Origin: Legionella antarctica
Lineage (GTDB): Bacteria > Pseudomonadota > Gammaproteobacteria > Legionellales > Legionellaceae
NCBI RefSeq assembly: GCF_011764505.1
Contig: NZ_AP022839.1
Coordinates: forward strand, 1,161,001-1,225,000
Reading direction: 5' to 3'
DNA length: 64,000 bases
Part shown: in pieces, positions 7,102 through 16,202 of the stretch
Position numbering within the stretch: position 1 is the first letter of the stretch
How the letters are laid out: the number at the start of each line of letters is the position of its first letter
Program-made: the position numbers and the translations under genes
Notes under the pieces: generated by a model
What the model saw: the letters and a program-made list of their open reading frames with translations, nothing else
The model's database searches: none
What the model was told of the DNA's origin: nothing

Positions 7102-9217
7102 GTATCCTGTCAGAATCGCCGGGTAAGTGTCTGCCACTGAGCCCGGACTAATCCGAGCCGCGCGCGTCAGCAAGCGGAATTATCTCGAGATGCTTATGTG
7201 GTGCATGGAACCTGCCGCACTTTAAGTAAGATTAATTCAGCCAATGATGGCATTTCAAATTTTTTAGTCACCCTATCGTAAATATACTGATAAACGTTAA
7301 CTTTCAGTTTTCTGGCCGTCTGTACAATCGTGGCAAACGTATCCTTTGATTTGGTGCCATTTTGGGAGACCGTTTGGAGATTGATGTCGCGTATCCTTGC
7401 TTGAAACCGTGTCCCTAATTCAGAGGCATTGTTGTGCAATGGCAGAAATGGATGGTCTAACACCAATAATAACGCTTGTTTTTTAGCACGTGTCTTTGCA
7501 ATGCGTTGATCTAAAACATCATAGCCTGTCGTGGTTGCGAACAAAGTATCAAATTGCATTGATAGTTGTTGGGCCATTGATTGAGATGGAGCCGTCTTGT
7601 AAGTCAATAATGCATGGTAGAAATCCCATAATTGCTCAAGAAATACAGCCAATATATTCTGATTCATATCTGAGAATGGAGTGAGTTTTTTATAATGACG
7701 ACCTTCATGGATCCAGCACAGCGCATGATGTAGGGCCAATTTATTAAACTGAGGCGCATCATCTGTCATTAAATAATGGATGAAGTATTTCGAGTGCTGA
7801 TAATAGGCAAGAGCTGCTGACTCAAGAATTATGCGTCGATTCGTGCTGTGTTTTTTTGGATTTGGAAAAAGTGTTCCCATCAAACTATCGATTGATTCAC
7901 GTGTGAGGGGTTGTGCATGCAGCATTGGTTTAATTTGATCCAACCATTTTTTTGCGAGACCAAACTCATCCATTAACTCATAAGCCTCCTGATTAAACAT
8001 AAACTTTAATTGGTCTCGACACAGCAACTCCAATAAGGTCAAGCGATCTTTTTTACGACGAGTGAAGTATGCTGTAAAAAAGTCATTACATAAAACATGG
8101 GTGTAGTGATTTTTGCCGTTAACACGACTGCCTGTGTCATCCATCTGCTGGTACAAGCCTGCGTTGCTACCGGCATCGACAATATCTTCTTTTTCCTGAT
8201 GAAAAATATCATTGCCTTCTGTCAGCATGGAAGCAATTTTACCATGTGATATTTGAATACCACATGTTTTTAAAAAGCGCTCAATGGCGCTCTCCGTCAT
8301 CCCTGCATCACGGTATAATGTGATGACCAGCGCTTTAACCCCAGGACCAAATTCACTGCCCTTATATTCGCCAGGAATCGGCGCAATAAAGGTTTTTTTC
8401 AAAGATGGTGAGTAATACGTTTCCAGCTTGAATTCAACATTATCCGTGATGATTTTTAGATCCTGGATGATTCGAATCTCAAAACCCTTGAACTTGGCGT
8501 CATCTGGCAGCGTTGCTTTGTCCAGAGCAATCGTAACACGTCTATCAATACGTACGTTTTTTTTGTCTTTGCCTGTGTTTTTATTGTTCCCTTTACCACG
8601 TTTATTGCGATCTCCTTCAGATGAATGATTGGAATTGCCTGTATTATCGCCATTGCTACCTTTGGATTGACCGCGAATATTAGGTTTGCCCTGTTCACCC
8701 TTAAGGCGGTTTATCTCATCACGTAATACTTGGTTTTCCTCTCTGAGCAAAGCATTTTCTTCGGCAAGCATTTCGACCAAATTAACCAATACCTTAATGA
8801 TAGTCACGGCCTTTTTGTCGGCAAGACTATCGATATCTTTTGTTAACTCATCTAAAACTTGTTTGATTTCTTGGCGTTTCATCATCTACCACTGCGTTAC
8901 TAATGCTGATACGGCAATCATAACATGACTTTTTTTGAACGCATTTTTCGAGTTTTAACGCCACTAAGGGCTAAGAAAAAATCTGACCTCAGGAGGGAGA
9001 TGTTTTATTAGTGAAAGGGGCTACATTGTGATCTTGGGGATCTTAGGGCATGCATATTGCATGACTTACGTTTGATATGGAAAAACATCAGTTTTACAGA
9101 AAAACCGTGTCAATAGGTATTTTGAATATTTTTAAAGAATTCCGCTTGCTGACGCGCGCGGCTCGGATTAATCCGGACTCAGTGGCAGACACTTACCCGG
9201 CGATTCTGACAGGATAC
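7102..9217 (-). mobile_element. IS66-like insertion sequence, copy 1 (2116 bp)
   Basis: The element is bounded by inverted repeats of about 80 bp with two mismatches (first bases GTATCCTGTCAGAATCGCC). It carries one transposase gene and no tnpA/tnpB accessory genes. It has the same length and encodes the same protein as 54572-56687. Flanking octamers are AATTAACT and GAATACTC, so no target duplication remains here, unlike copy 2. That suggests recombination between copies or a flanking deletion after insertion. Confidence 0.88.
7194..8885 (-). CDS. IS66-family transposase (TnpC type)
   Basis: 563 residues. The N-terminal coiled coil 'LAEENALLREENQVLRDEINRL' (about 38-60) and the Ser/Gly/Asn-rich linker that follows are characteristic of IS66 TnpC, as is the central segment 'YQQMDDTGSRVNGKNHYTHVLCNDFFTAYF' (split here by eye into the first catalytic Asp region). 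The C-terminal helix-rich domain is present and the frame is intact, so the element may be active. The protein is identical to the one encoded at 54664-56355. Confidence 0.88.
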   Translation of the reverse strand: MMKRQEIKQVLDELTKDIDSLADKKAVTIIKVLVNLVEMLAEENALLREENQVLRDEINRLKGEQGKPNIRGQSKGSNGDNTGNSNHSSEGDRNKRGKGNNKNTGKDKKNVRIDRRVTIALDKATLPDDAKFKGFEIRIIQDLKIITDNVEFKLETYYSPSLKKTFIAPIPGEYKGSEFGPGVKALVITLYRDAGMTESAIERFLKTCGIQISHGKIASMLTEGNDIFHQEKEDIVDAGSNAGLYQQMDDTGSRVNGKNHYTHVLCNDFFTAYFTRRKKDRLTLLELLCRDQLKFMFNQEAYELMDEFGLAKKWLDQIKPMLHAQPLTRESIDSLMGTLFPNPKKHSTNRRIILESAALAYYQHSKYFIHYLMTDDAPQFNKLALHHALCWIHEGRHYKKLTPFSDMNQNILAVFLEQLWDFYHALLTYKTAPSQSMAQQLSMQFDTLFATTTGYDVLDQRIAKTRAKKQALLLVLDHPFLPLHNNASELGTRFQARIRDINLQTVSQNGTKSKDTFATIVQTARKLKVNVYQYIYDRVTKKFEMPSLAELILLKVRQVPCTT

Positions 9218-9729
9218 GAATACTCTTTTTACTAAAAGACATAATATGTTATATAAAATTAAATTTTTGCCTGTACTCTAGTCTATACAGATTAACACCT
9301 GTTAATAAGTTATTTTGGTAATAAGTTTTTTTGGTTGACCATTTTCAGGTGAAAATTTATAGACTAATAAAAGTGAAAGTCCAACGAGATTAAGCATCCT
9401 GACTTCTAACACATATTTTAGGTTTTTATATGAACGGTTTCATTCATGTCCTGTTTTAAAAAATTCAAAGATTTTTATAACGCTTCTGCAGAAAATAGAA
9501 TTCAGATCCATCTGTTTCTTGCATTTGTTATTATTCCAGTTCTGGGGATGTCAATTTTGTATCTATTGGTACAGATATTCTGGATGTGAGAAACCCTGCA
9601 TGGCCAATTAATCCAGGTACCAAATATGATGTTCAGAAACGGGGTTCGGGCTTAAGGTTTATTGTTTCACTTTGTTGCAAAAATACTAGAGAATAGGACG
9701 TTAAATACTACATTAATATTTGAGAATAA
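9218..9729. other. AT-rich intergenic region after IS66 copy 1
   Basis: About 510 bases between the IS and the LD-carboxypeptidase. Apart from the small ORF listed at 9446-9589 I see no gene, tRNA or convincing terminator. Confidence 0.6.
9446..9589 (+). CDS. possible 47-residue single-span membrane protein
   Basis: A short frame, MSCFKKFKDFYNAS..., with a basic/polar N-terminus and one hydrophobic helix (FLAFVIIPVLGMSILYLL, residues about 25-42). This resembles small membrane subunits such as NapE/TorE, but no clear Shine-Dalgarno precedes it and the similarity is only by composition. It could equally be the remnant of a larger gene next to the IS. Confidence 0.3.
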   Translation: MSCFKKFKDFYNASAENRIQIHLFLAFVIIPVLGMSILYLLVQIFWM

Positions 9730-10638
9730 ATGAAAATAAAAAAAATACCTGTATTAAAATACGGTGATACGGTTGAAGTTATTGCCCCAGCTTCACGATG
9801 TTCAGACAAACAGTTAATTGAAATGAGGGAGTTACTTGAGTCATGGCAATTAAACTGTATCGTCAAAAAGGATATTTTTGGCCCGGATTTATTATGTGCT
9901 AACACAGATGAAGCACGCTTAAAGCATTTGTCGCAAGCGTTACAAAACCCTGAATCAAAAGCCATTTTTTGCGCACGTGGTGGCTATGGTTCTATGCGTT
10001 TAATCCCAGGATTAATCAGGATTGATCAACCACAATCCCCAAAGATTTTGGTAGGCATGAGTGATATTACGGCCTTACAACTTTATGTGCAGCAACAGTG
10101 GGGTTGGCCAATAATCCATGGGGCTGCTGCACCCGATCGATTTTCTCCAGAATCCATTGCCTCTTTAAAGTCAATTTTGTTTGGAGCGACAAGATATATT
10201 GAATTTTCTGGCCTAATTCCACTGAATCAATATGCACTAATAAACACGACTATTGAATCCAGTGTAACAGGTGGTAATTTGTCAATAATCCAGGCAGGGG
10301 TTGGCACAAGCTGGACCCTCAACGGGCGCGATAAAATTATTCTATTAGAGGACATAGGAGAGCGAGGCTATCGTATCGACCGTATGTTAGAACATTTATT
10401 TCAGGCCAATATGTTCCAAAATGCGGCTGCAATTGTATTAGGAGATTTTCTTGAAGGAAAAGAGCCTGACACCTCATCATTGATTCATCCTGTTTTAAGT
10501 CGTTTTGCTGAACACTGTGATATTCCGGTGGTGCAAATTAAAGGAATAGGTCATGGATGTAATAATATGCCATTGCCATTTGGCACGGATGCCACATTAC
10601 AATTGGGCAATGAAATTAAATTAACCTGTTTCACTTAG
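9730..10638 (+). CDS. ldcA: LD-carboxypeptidase (peptidase S66, LdcA-like)
   Basis: 302 residues. Removes the terminal D-Ala from muropeptide tetrapeptides during murein recycling, normally in the cytoplasm. The family signatures are present: 'ARGGYGSMRLI', the nucleophile in 'VGMSDITAL' (Ser111), Glu207 in 'ILLEDIGERGYRIDRML', and His275 in 'GIGHGCNNMPLPFG'. This gives the Ser-His-Glu triad of S66 enzymes. There is no signal peptide. The start at 9730 fits the family N-terminus (KYGDTVEVIAPAS). It stands alone between the IS and accessory genes. Confidence 0.9.
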   Translation: MKIKKIPVLKYGDTVEVIAPASRCSDKQLIEMRELLESWQLNCIVKKDIFGPDLLCANTDEARLKHLSQALQNPESKAIFCARGGYGSMRLIPGLIRIDQPQSPKILVGMSDITALQLYVQQQWGWPIIHGAAAPDRFSPESIASLKSILFGATRYIEFSGLIPLNQYALINTTIESSVTGGNLSIIQAGVGTSWTLNGRDKIILLEDIGERGYRIDRMLEHLFQANMFQNAAAIVLGDFLEGKEPDTSSLIHPVLSRFAEHCDIPVVQIKGIGHGCNNMPLPFGTDATLQLGNEIKLTCFT

Positions 10639-10913
10639 GACACAGCAATCAAAATTGTCGCCTAGTAAAAAATCCTCTCTTGGAGTTTTAGGCTGAAAAC
10701 CTCGTCTTGATGTTATTTTGCACTATACTAAAACGGTATGAGTTAAATTATATGAAAAGATTACCAGAATGATTCTGCTAAAACTGTGATAGTAGTGTTG
10801 AAGTCGCTATACGTGATTATTTATGAGGTATTACTGTGCGAGTCGTAGAGGCACGTGGGCATTGATAGGCCATTATCCAAACCCCCTACGTATTGGGTAA
10901 TTGAGTATATATT

Positions 10914-11189
10914 ATGGACACTTTAAGGGTGCGATGGATGCAATGGAACCCATTGACGGCAATTAAGAACATCTCAATGATAGTTTGTTTGCTATTATCA
11001 CCGCTCTCTATTGCCGCACCCACTTTGAATATTCCTCAAGTTTCTCTGATTATGACCATCCCTAATCATCCTCAGGTAATGATATTAATAGGTAACTCTC
11101 AATCCATGGATGGAAGTTTAAGCGGGGCAATAATGACCGGATCGGGTTCTCTTTCTTCCAATTTGAGTACCCTTCATAAATCCAGATAG
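10914..11189 (+). pseudogene. N-terminal remnant of a PilY1-like pilus-tip protein
   Basis: 91 residues. A signal-peptide-like segment (ISMIVCLLLSPLSIAAP) is followed by 'NHPQVMILIGNSQSMDGSLSGAIMTGSG'. I associate that segment with the start of the von Willebrand-like domain in PilY1 type IV pilus adhesins, which exceed 1000 residues. The frame stops at 11189, and no continuation of the domain is visible in the other frames before the Fic gene starts 86 bases later. A relic duplicated or left by deletion is the simplest reading; a functional short secreted protein cannot be excluded. Confidence 0.6.
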
Positions 11190-11274
11190 GCCAGGGTACA
11201 TGAGGACTGGTGTTGTGTTTTATATGATCATTTGATATGATTATGAATCAAAAAGATATTCAAGAGATCAAAAA

Positions 11275-12849
11275 ATGTATCATTTAGAAGAACTGTCCGA
11301 ATTTCCTCACGCTTTAATCTATGCTTTTGAACCGGAGTCATCACCTCAGCGTCTGGCAGGTTCTCACAGTTTCAAACACGCTCTGTTTCCTGAAGCAGGT
11401 CAACATGAAGATATGTTGCAAGCTTACCTCTACGCTCAGAATACTATCCTTCCTTTGATCAGAGAAAGAGGTCTGGATAAAATAGATGAAAAAATGTTTC
11501 TGGAATGGATTAATACACTTCATGGCTTGATCGGTAAAAGTCTCTTTGCAAATTATCCGCAAAAAAAAGCGGGTGAATATACCTCAGAACAAATTTTACG
11601 ATGGCATAAAGGTGCACAGTTGAATGCAGATATTGTGCATTATTTATCGGGATACCATCCTTGTAACAACATGAAAGACTTCGCAAAGTTCCTACAAGAG
11701 CAAGGGGTTGCAGTGAACGTTGCGCTTCCTTTCATTAAACTGCTTCACAAATTAAAGAGCGATAAGACAATTAAACCTCATCCTTCGCAATTACCCTTTA
11801 TTGATCTAAAGAATCCTGTTTTAGAAGGAATCATGACATTAAATAAAATGGTTGTGGTTTACCATAATGGAAATTTAACGGTTAAAGAAAAAGAGGTTGT
11901 GGATCAGGTTGTCAAGGTCTGTCGATTTCCTCACGAAATTCCTGATGCGATGCAAGTCTTCGCACAAGAAACACTACAACAGCTTCGTAACCTTGAAAAA
12001 GAAAATTTGCCTGAAATTGCCAATTTTTTAGGAACACTTTTTTATCAATTTACCGATATTCATCCCTTTGGCAATGCCAATGGACGTACAGGTACCTGTT
12101 TGGTAAATATTGTTCTTCGAGCATTTGACTTGCCCGGCATCTTGTTACGTCATCCTGGAGAAAACTGTGATGAAGGCAGTGATTATTCTAAAGCAATTGC
12201 ACAACTGGATAAAACTTTGGTGCCCTTACAGACATTGATTTTAAAGCGTATAGAAACCGCAAAAGAAAGTACATTTGTAGATGAGCAGTTAAAACAAATT
12301 GTCTCTTTGCGTGTCTCGTTGAGTGATTTGCTTAAGCAAATCCAGAAAAAACATCCAAAATATGACATTGAACCAATTCAGCATATGCTTAGCGAATCGG
12401 TACTTAAGTCTCTATCATCTGTTAAGGATATCAATACCGCCTCAATCATCGTGCTGACCGAAATTTTGCAAAGTGCTGCAAATGAAGAAAAAAGATTGGA
12501 CGATGCAAGAAAAATCAAAGCCCTCCTGCCAACACCTGTTTCTCCAACGGAAAAACAAGCTCTAATTCATGCATTCGAACAATTGACTGGAATGACTGGC
12601 TGGAAATCAAATAGCAGCAATGGATTAGTTGTCTGGCTTGAGTTGAAAGATAAATCAACTGCAGCAACAACAGCCAGCGGATTGCAAAAACTTAATGCAG
12701 CTACGGTTACCTTAGCGAACAGAAGCGATAATGGCATGCCTGTGATTCAATGTAAGTTGATTGATATTAAAAAAATAATTGATATGGCTGCCAAGCTTCA
12801 GGCTGAGGAACATGATTCAGGCCTCCAGGCTGTAACTAGAAGGATCTAA
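11275..12849 (+). CDS. Fic-domain protein, candidate Dot/Icm effector
   Basis: 524 residues. The Fic core motif is at residues 263-271, HPFGNANGR, preceded by the helix 'LGTLFYQFTDI'. A flap-like segment 'KAGEYTSEQI' is near residue 99. Fic enzymes transfer AMP or related groups to target hydroxyls; His263 would be the catalytic base. Compared with the usual HPF.[D/E]GNGR..R, the acidic residue is Asn, the first Gly is Ala and the final Arg is absent. The C-terminal 250 residues are helical and of unknown fold. Isolated, in an accessory region, so an effector role is likely but inferred. Confidence 0.75.
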   Translation: MYHLEELSEFPHALIYAFEPESSPQRLAGSHSFKHALFPEAGQHEDMLQAYLYAQNTILPLIRERGLDKIDEKMFLEWINTLHGLIGKSLFANYPQKKAGEYTSEQILRWHKGAQLNADIVHYLSGYHPCNNMKDFAKFLQEQGVAVNVALPFIKLLHKLKSDKTIKPHPSQLPFIDLKNPVLEGIMTLNKMVVVYHNGNLTVKEKEVVDQVVKVCRFPHEIPDAMQVFAQETLQQLRNLEKENLPEIANFLGTLFYQFTDIHPFGNANGRTGTCLVNIVLRAFDLPGILLRHPGENCDEGSDYSKAIAQLDKTLVPLQTLILKRIETAKESTFVDEQLKQIVSLRVSLSDLLKQIQKKHPKYDIEPIQHMLSESVLKSLSSVKDINTASIIVLTEILQSAANEEKRLDDARKIKALLPTPVSPTEKQALIHAFEQLTGMTGWKSNSSNGLVVWLELKDKSTAATTASGLQKLNAATVTLANRSDNGMPVIQCKLIDIKKIIDMAAKLQAEEHDSGLQAVTRRI

Positions 12850-12947
12850 TCCTGGAGGCGATGGAGCCTGAAATTAGTGCAAGAATAAACCGAAATTGAT
12901 TTTTTCATAAAGTGAGCAAGATAAAGTTTAACCTAATAAAACCTTAG

Positions 12948-13787
12948 TTAAGACTTTTTCAATTTCGGTTTATTTTTCACAGCTTTATTTTTTGTTTTTT
13001 TTTGTTTCATACTGTCTTTCAGGAGAGAAATGAAATCGACAACAGCTCCACTATTTTTTACAAGTTGTTGAGACGCTTTCTTTCCTGCTTTTGTTTCTTT
13101 CTCAACTTGTTGATCCAACCATTGTTGTAAGGCTTGCCGATAATCATTATGGTATTTTTCAGGCTTCCACTTGGTAGACATTTCTTTAATTAAATCAGTT
13201 GCCATTTTAATCTCTTTTTCAGTTACTTTATATGTAGTTAAATTCTCTTTAGGCACATTGAGATCCTCTTCCTCACGAATTTCATCTTTAAAGTGAATTA
13301 GGTACAAAAGAAGGGCATGTTCATGAGGAAGGATGAGGCTTAGAGATTCTTTGGTACGAATAATTACTTTGGCAACACCTGCTTTATTTGTTTTTTTTAA
13401 TGCTTCTCTTAGCAGAACGTACGCTTTTTTATTTTTGCTATCAGGAGTTAGATAATAAGGTTTAGTGAAGTAGAGACTATCAATTTCATTGAAGTCTACG
13501 AATTCTTCAATATTTATAGTCTTGAATAGTTCAGGACCGGCTTTTTCGAATTCTTTTTCATCTACAATGATGTAGCTGTCCTTATCATACTCATAACCTT
13601 TTACTATACCTTCCCAAGGTATCTCTTTACCAGTTTCTTCACTAACTCGTTGATAGCGAACACGAGATTTAGTTTTTGAATCCAGTAAATGAAAATGTAT
13701 GTCATTATCTTCTTCAATAGATATTAAAGAGACAGGAATAGACACTAGTCCAAATGAAATTTCTCCTTTCCAAATTGACTTAGCCAT
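12948..13787 (-). CDS. ku: Ku protein (bacterial NHEJ DNA-end binding)
   Basis: 279 residues from ATG 13787, which has CAGGAG 8 bases upstream; a longer frame to 13853 lacks this support. The N-terminus 'KSIWKGEISFGLVSIPVSL' and the segment 'VRYQRVSEETGKEIPWEGIVKGYEYDKD' match the bacterial Ku core beta-barrel. 'YYLTPDSKNKKAYVLLREAL' and a Lys-rich tail complete the family pattern. Ku homodimers bind broken ends and recruit LigD. No ligD gene is in the window, so the partner must be elsewhere or absent. Confidence 0.93.
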   Translation of the reverse strand: MAKSIWKGEISFGLVSIPVSLISIEEDNDIHFHLLDSKTKSRVRYQRVSEETGKEIPWEGIVKGYEYDKDSYIIVDEKEFEKAGPELFKTINIEEFVDFNEIDSLYFTKPYYLTPDSKNKKAYVLLREALKKTNKAGVAKVIIRTKESLSLILPHEHALLLYLIHFKDEIREEEDLNVPKENLTTYKVTEKEIKMATDLIKEMSTKWKPEKYHNDYRQALQQWLDQQVEKETKAGKKASQQLVKNSGAVVDFISLLKDSMKQKKTKNKAVKNKPKLKKS

Positions 13788-14178
13788 TTTCTTACTCCTG
13801 TAATTTAGCAAAAGGCAAAAATTCCAGTGATAAATGATTAGGCTATTTGCCAATATCCTTTAGCTTGTTCAAGGCATACCAGGATCTGATTTCAGCGTGT
13901 GATTCCGTGCTTCCTCAGTCAAGCCGAGGATCGACTGAGCAGTTAAAGTAGTGTAATAAACCATAGCCTATAAATTTAATATTAGACTGTTTCTGTGTAT
14001 TTGGTTAGACCATTCATTGTATTTTAACTATGAGTTGATCCCCATAGGGCTATTTTCCTCGATGTGTTTCGGTACAATATCCTTTGTTAATATTTCCTTA
14101 ACAAACTGTTAATATTTTGTTAACAATCGCAATCTATAATCACCCCAAGAAATCTAAAATAGAAAAACGGGGCTCCAT
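13788..14178. other. intergenic region between ku and the carrier-like gene
   Basis: About 390 bases with no gene. Its right end carries the PmrA-type boxes and -10 element listed separately; the rest shows nothing I can name. Confidence 0.6.
14085..14140 (+). promoter_or_regulatory. tandem PmrA-type boxes and -10 element
   Basis: Two near-identical blocks each contain TTAA half-sites 11 bases apart: GTTAAT-N5-CTTAAC (14085-14101) and GTTAAT-N5-GTTAAC (14108-14124). The spacing is that of PmrA boxes. A perfect TATAAT follows at 14135-14140, about 39 bases before the start of the carrier-like gene. PmrA is known to control Dot/Icm effector genes in Legionella; assigning this site to PmrA is inference. 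Confidence 0.55.
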
Positions 14179-15249
14179 ATGCAATCCAAAGATGATAAAA
14201 CGACTACGAAAAGAGGGAACTTTGGTTTTTCACGAGAAGAAATCCACCAGATAAGTTGGAGATTTTCTAATTTTACTGCCGTTGCAGGGGTGACTAGTTT
14301 CTGTATTGTTGCAGTCCAAAGTCCAGCAAAAACATTTCTGGTAAATCTTACTAAAAATGGAACAGCTATGCCGGTATACTCTGGTGGTACTTTTGGATTT
14401 GTTCGTGCGTTATATGCAGGATCTACTGCTTCTTTATCGGGTTCATTAGCAAGAACTGTATACGTCACCAGTGCAAAAAATCATAAACCTGTCGAAATAA
14501 TGCCAGAAGAAATGGTCAGAGGGGAAGGAAAGTTTACCAGAGCGAATCTTGCCTTTTTCGCGGCTGCAGCAGGAGGCGATGTTGCGGTGTCACAAATTCC
14601 TGAGTCGCTTTCAATATTGAAAAAAGTACAGGGACTTCTGCCTCCAGATTTTAAATGGTTCACAGCTAATAATGCATATCAATTAATGACAGGTGGTTTT
14701 GGAGCTAAGTACTCGTCTGCGCTTATTAACTTTACTTCTTTATGTATGGTTGAGGATGTTATTGCGCAAAATTTACCTATATCTGAACCAAAAACCAGGC
14801 ATTTTTTTGCTGGTGCTTTAAGTGGAGTAGTCGCGTCAGTCTGTTCCTATCCTTTTACGGTAATAAAAGATCTTACTTTAGTTAAATCTATGGTCTCACC
14901 TGCAAGCCAACTATCTATACCCTCAACATCAAGTGTAATCAAAGATCTGATTAAGGACTTCAAAGAAAATCCACTGCAAGTGGCAAAAGCAGCAGTTGGT
15001 AATTCCGGCAAACAACTTCTTGTAAGAGCGCCTCTCACTGCGGCGATTTTTGGGATTATATCAACAGTTGGGGCGGCTATGGGACCTGAACCTTTAAAAG
15101 ATTTTGTCCCTGAAAGCCTTCAGCCCTCTGTAGGCAGAAATCCCCATGGATTTTTTGGTGGATCCTCACCAAGGGTTGAGGTTGTAGAAGAAGTTCCTAT
15201 ACAACAAGCAAAACCTCAAGAAGCTACAACAGCCTCTGGCCCAAAATAG
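14179..15249 (+). CDS. mitochondrial-carrier-like protein, candidate effector
   Basis: 356 residues with several amphipathic or hydrophobic helices and Pro-rich repeat boundaries. 'FFAGALSGVVASVCSYPFTVIKD' (about 209-231, written here as the key segment) resembles the odd-helix signature Px[D/E]xx[K/R] of mitochondrial carriers; 'QSPAKTFL' (48-55) and 'QIPESLSILKK' (139-149) look like weaker counterparts. L. pneumophila has a known carrier-type effector (LncP), and this may be a relative. The Pro/Glu/Ala-rich C-terminus (from about 325) could be a secretion tail. It is preceded by PmrA-type boxes. Sure of the helical nature; carrier assignment is moderate. Confidence 0.5.
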   Translation: MQSKDDKTTTKRGNFGFSREEIHQISWRFSNFTAVAGVTSFCIVAVQSPAKTFLVNLTKNGTAMPVYSGGTFGFVRALYAGSTASLSGSLARTVYVTSAKNHKPVEIMPEEMVRGEGKFTRANLAFFAAAAGGDVAVSQIPESLSILKKVQGLLPPDFKWFTANNAYQLMTGGFGAKYSSALINFTSLCMVEDVIAQNLPISEPKTRHFFAGALSGVVASVCSYPFTVIKDLTLVKSMVSPASQLSIPSTSSVIKDLIKDFKENPLQVAKAAVGNSGKQLLVRAPLTAAIFGIISTVGAAMGPEPLKDFVPESLQPSVGRNPHGFFGGSSPRVEVVEEVPIQQAKPQEATTASGPK

Positions 15250-15363
15250 ATAAGCTTTTTAACCACACTGAACTTTTAATTTTCAGTCAATTAATGTACA
15301 ATAAGCTCTGTTGTTTGGTACCTCAATAGAGGTTATTGTGCAAAGTTCAATTAGGAATGGATT

Positions 15364-15582
15364 ATGTTTGGTTTTTTTGCTAAAAAAGTAGCTGTTAATA
15401 CAGGTACGGTAATTGCCTCTGCCGGAATTGCAAATATTTCTTATGCTTTAGGAGCTTCTATTTATGAATATGGCTCACATCAATTTGAAGCAATGAAAAA
15501 CAAGTCTCTTTTAGGGCAGTCATCGCCTTCGCAAGATAGAGAAGAACATATTCGTGCCTTGTTTATGCCATTGAGCTACTAA
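15364..15582 (+). CDS. small protein with one hydrophobic segment, unknown
   Basis: 72 residues beginning MFGFFAKKVAVNTGTVIASAG, with a glycine/alanine-rich hydrophobic stretch at about 8-32 and a polar C-terminus. TTAGGAA precedes the ATG by 6 bases, and a strong terminator follows 67 bases after the stop, so it is probably a real gene. It may be cotranscribed with the carrier-like gene 114 bases upstream. I do not recognise it. Confidence 0.55.
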   Translation: MFGFFAKKVAVNTGTVIASAGIANISYALGASIYEYGSHQFEAMKNKSLLGQSSPSQDREEHIRALFMPLSY

Positions 15583-15648
15583 TTTCAATTCCAAATTTCT
15601 TATTGAGACTGGTACACCAGAAGAGATTGTGTTCAGATCATAATATGT

Positions 15649-15693
15649 CCATGTCCCTTATAAGTTACCGATATTTATAAGGGACATGGGCTT
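15649..15693 (+). terminator. Rho-independent terminator
   Basis: A 15-bp perfect stem (CCATGTCCCTTATAA with TTATAAGGGACATGG) around an 11-base loop, followed by GCTTTT. Confidence 0.8.
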
Positions 15694-15797
15694 TTGTAAT
15701 GCTCATCCAGTGCTCTTTAATGCTATAATTTTCTATCAAAATTCACAAAACCTGGCATATACTGTAACAAAATTATTAGTTACACAAGGATTGCATT

Positions 15798-16202
15798 ATG
15801 AACATGAAGCAATATATTTTATCATTTTCTTTAATTGCTTTATTAATCCCCTTAGTCCACGCGACTACAGAGGAAGGGGAGGAGGCATACAATCAGCAGC
15901 GTTATGAAAAGGCATTTATGCTACTTTCGCCCGAGGCAGACAAAGGTGATGCACCAGCTCAGTTTTTGCTTGGTAAAATGTATTATAATGGTCAGGGGGT
16001 TGCATACAATGCTGAGAAAACAGAGCAATTATTGTTAGCAGCCAGCAATCAGGGCAATGTTAACGCACAGGTACTCTTGGCGGCTTATTATTGGTACCTC
16101 AAAACCCCGGAAGGATTCTCTAAAGCTTTTTCCTTATATCAAAAAGCTGCAAATCAAAATGATATGGGTCCGCATGTCTGGAACAAAATTAAGGAAAAAT
16201 AA
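15798..16202 (+). pseudogene. Sel1-repeat protein truncated by IS3 element
   Basis: The native part (15798-16159) starts with a signal peptide (MKQYILSFSLIALLIPLVHA) and then holds Sel1/TPR-like repeats ('EAYNQQRYEKAFMLLSPEAD', 'GDAPAQFLLGKMYYNGQGV', 'GNVNAQVLLAAYYWYL'). AAGGA lies before the ATG. The last residues, DMGPHVWNKIKEK, are encoded by the end of the IS. Sel1 proteins in Legionella (LpnE-like, EnhC-like) contribute to host entry and trafficking. The C-terminal part of this gene is not found on the other side of the IS, so it has been lost. Confidence 0.75.

Noticed and set aside
15686..15907. Plus-strand ORF overlapping the Sel1 gene
   Set aside because: Out of frame with the Sel1 gene, spans its terminator-promoter region and has no family features.
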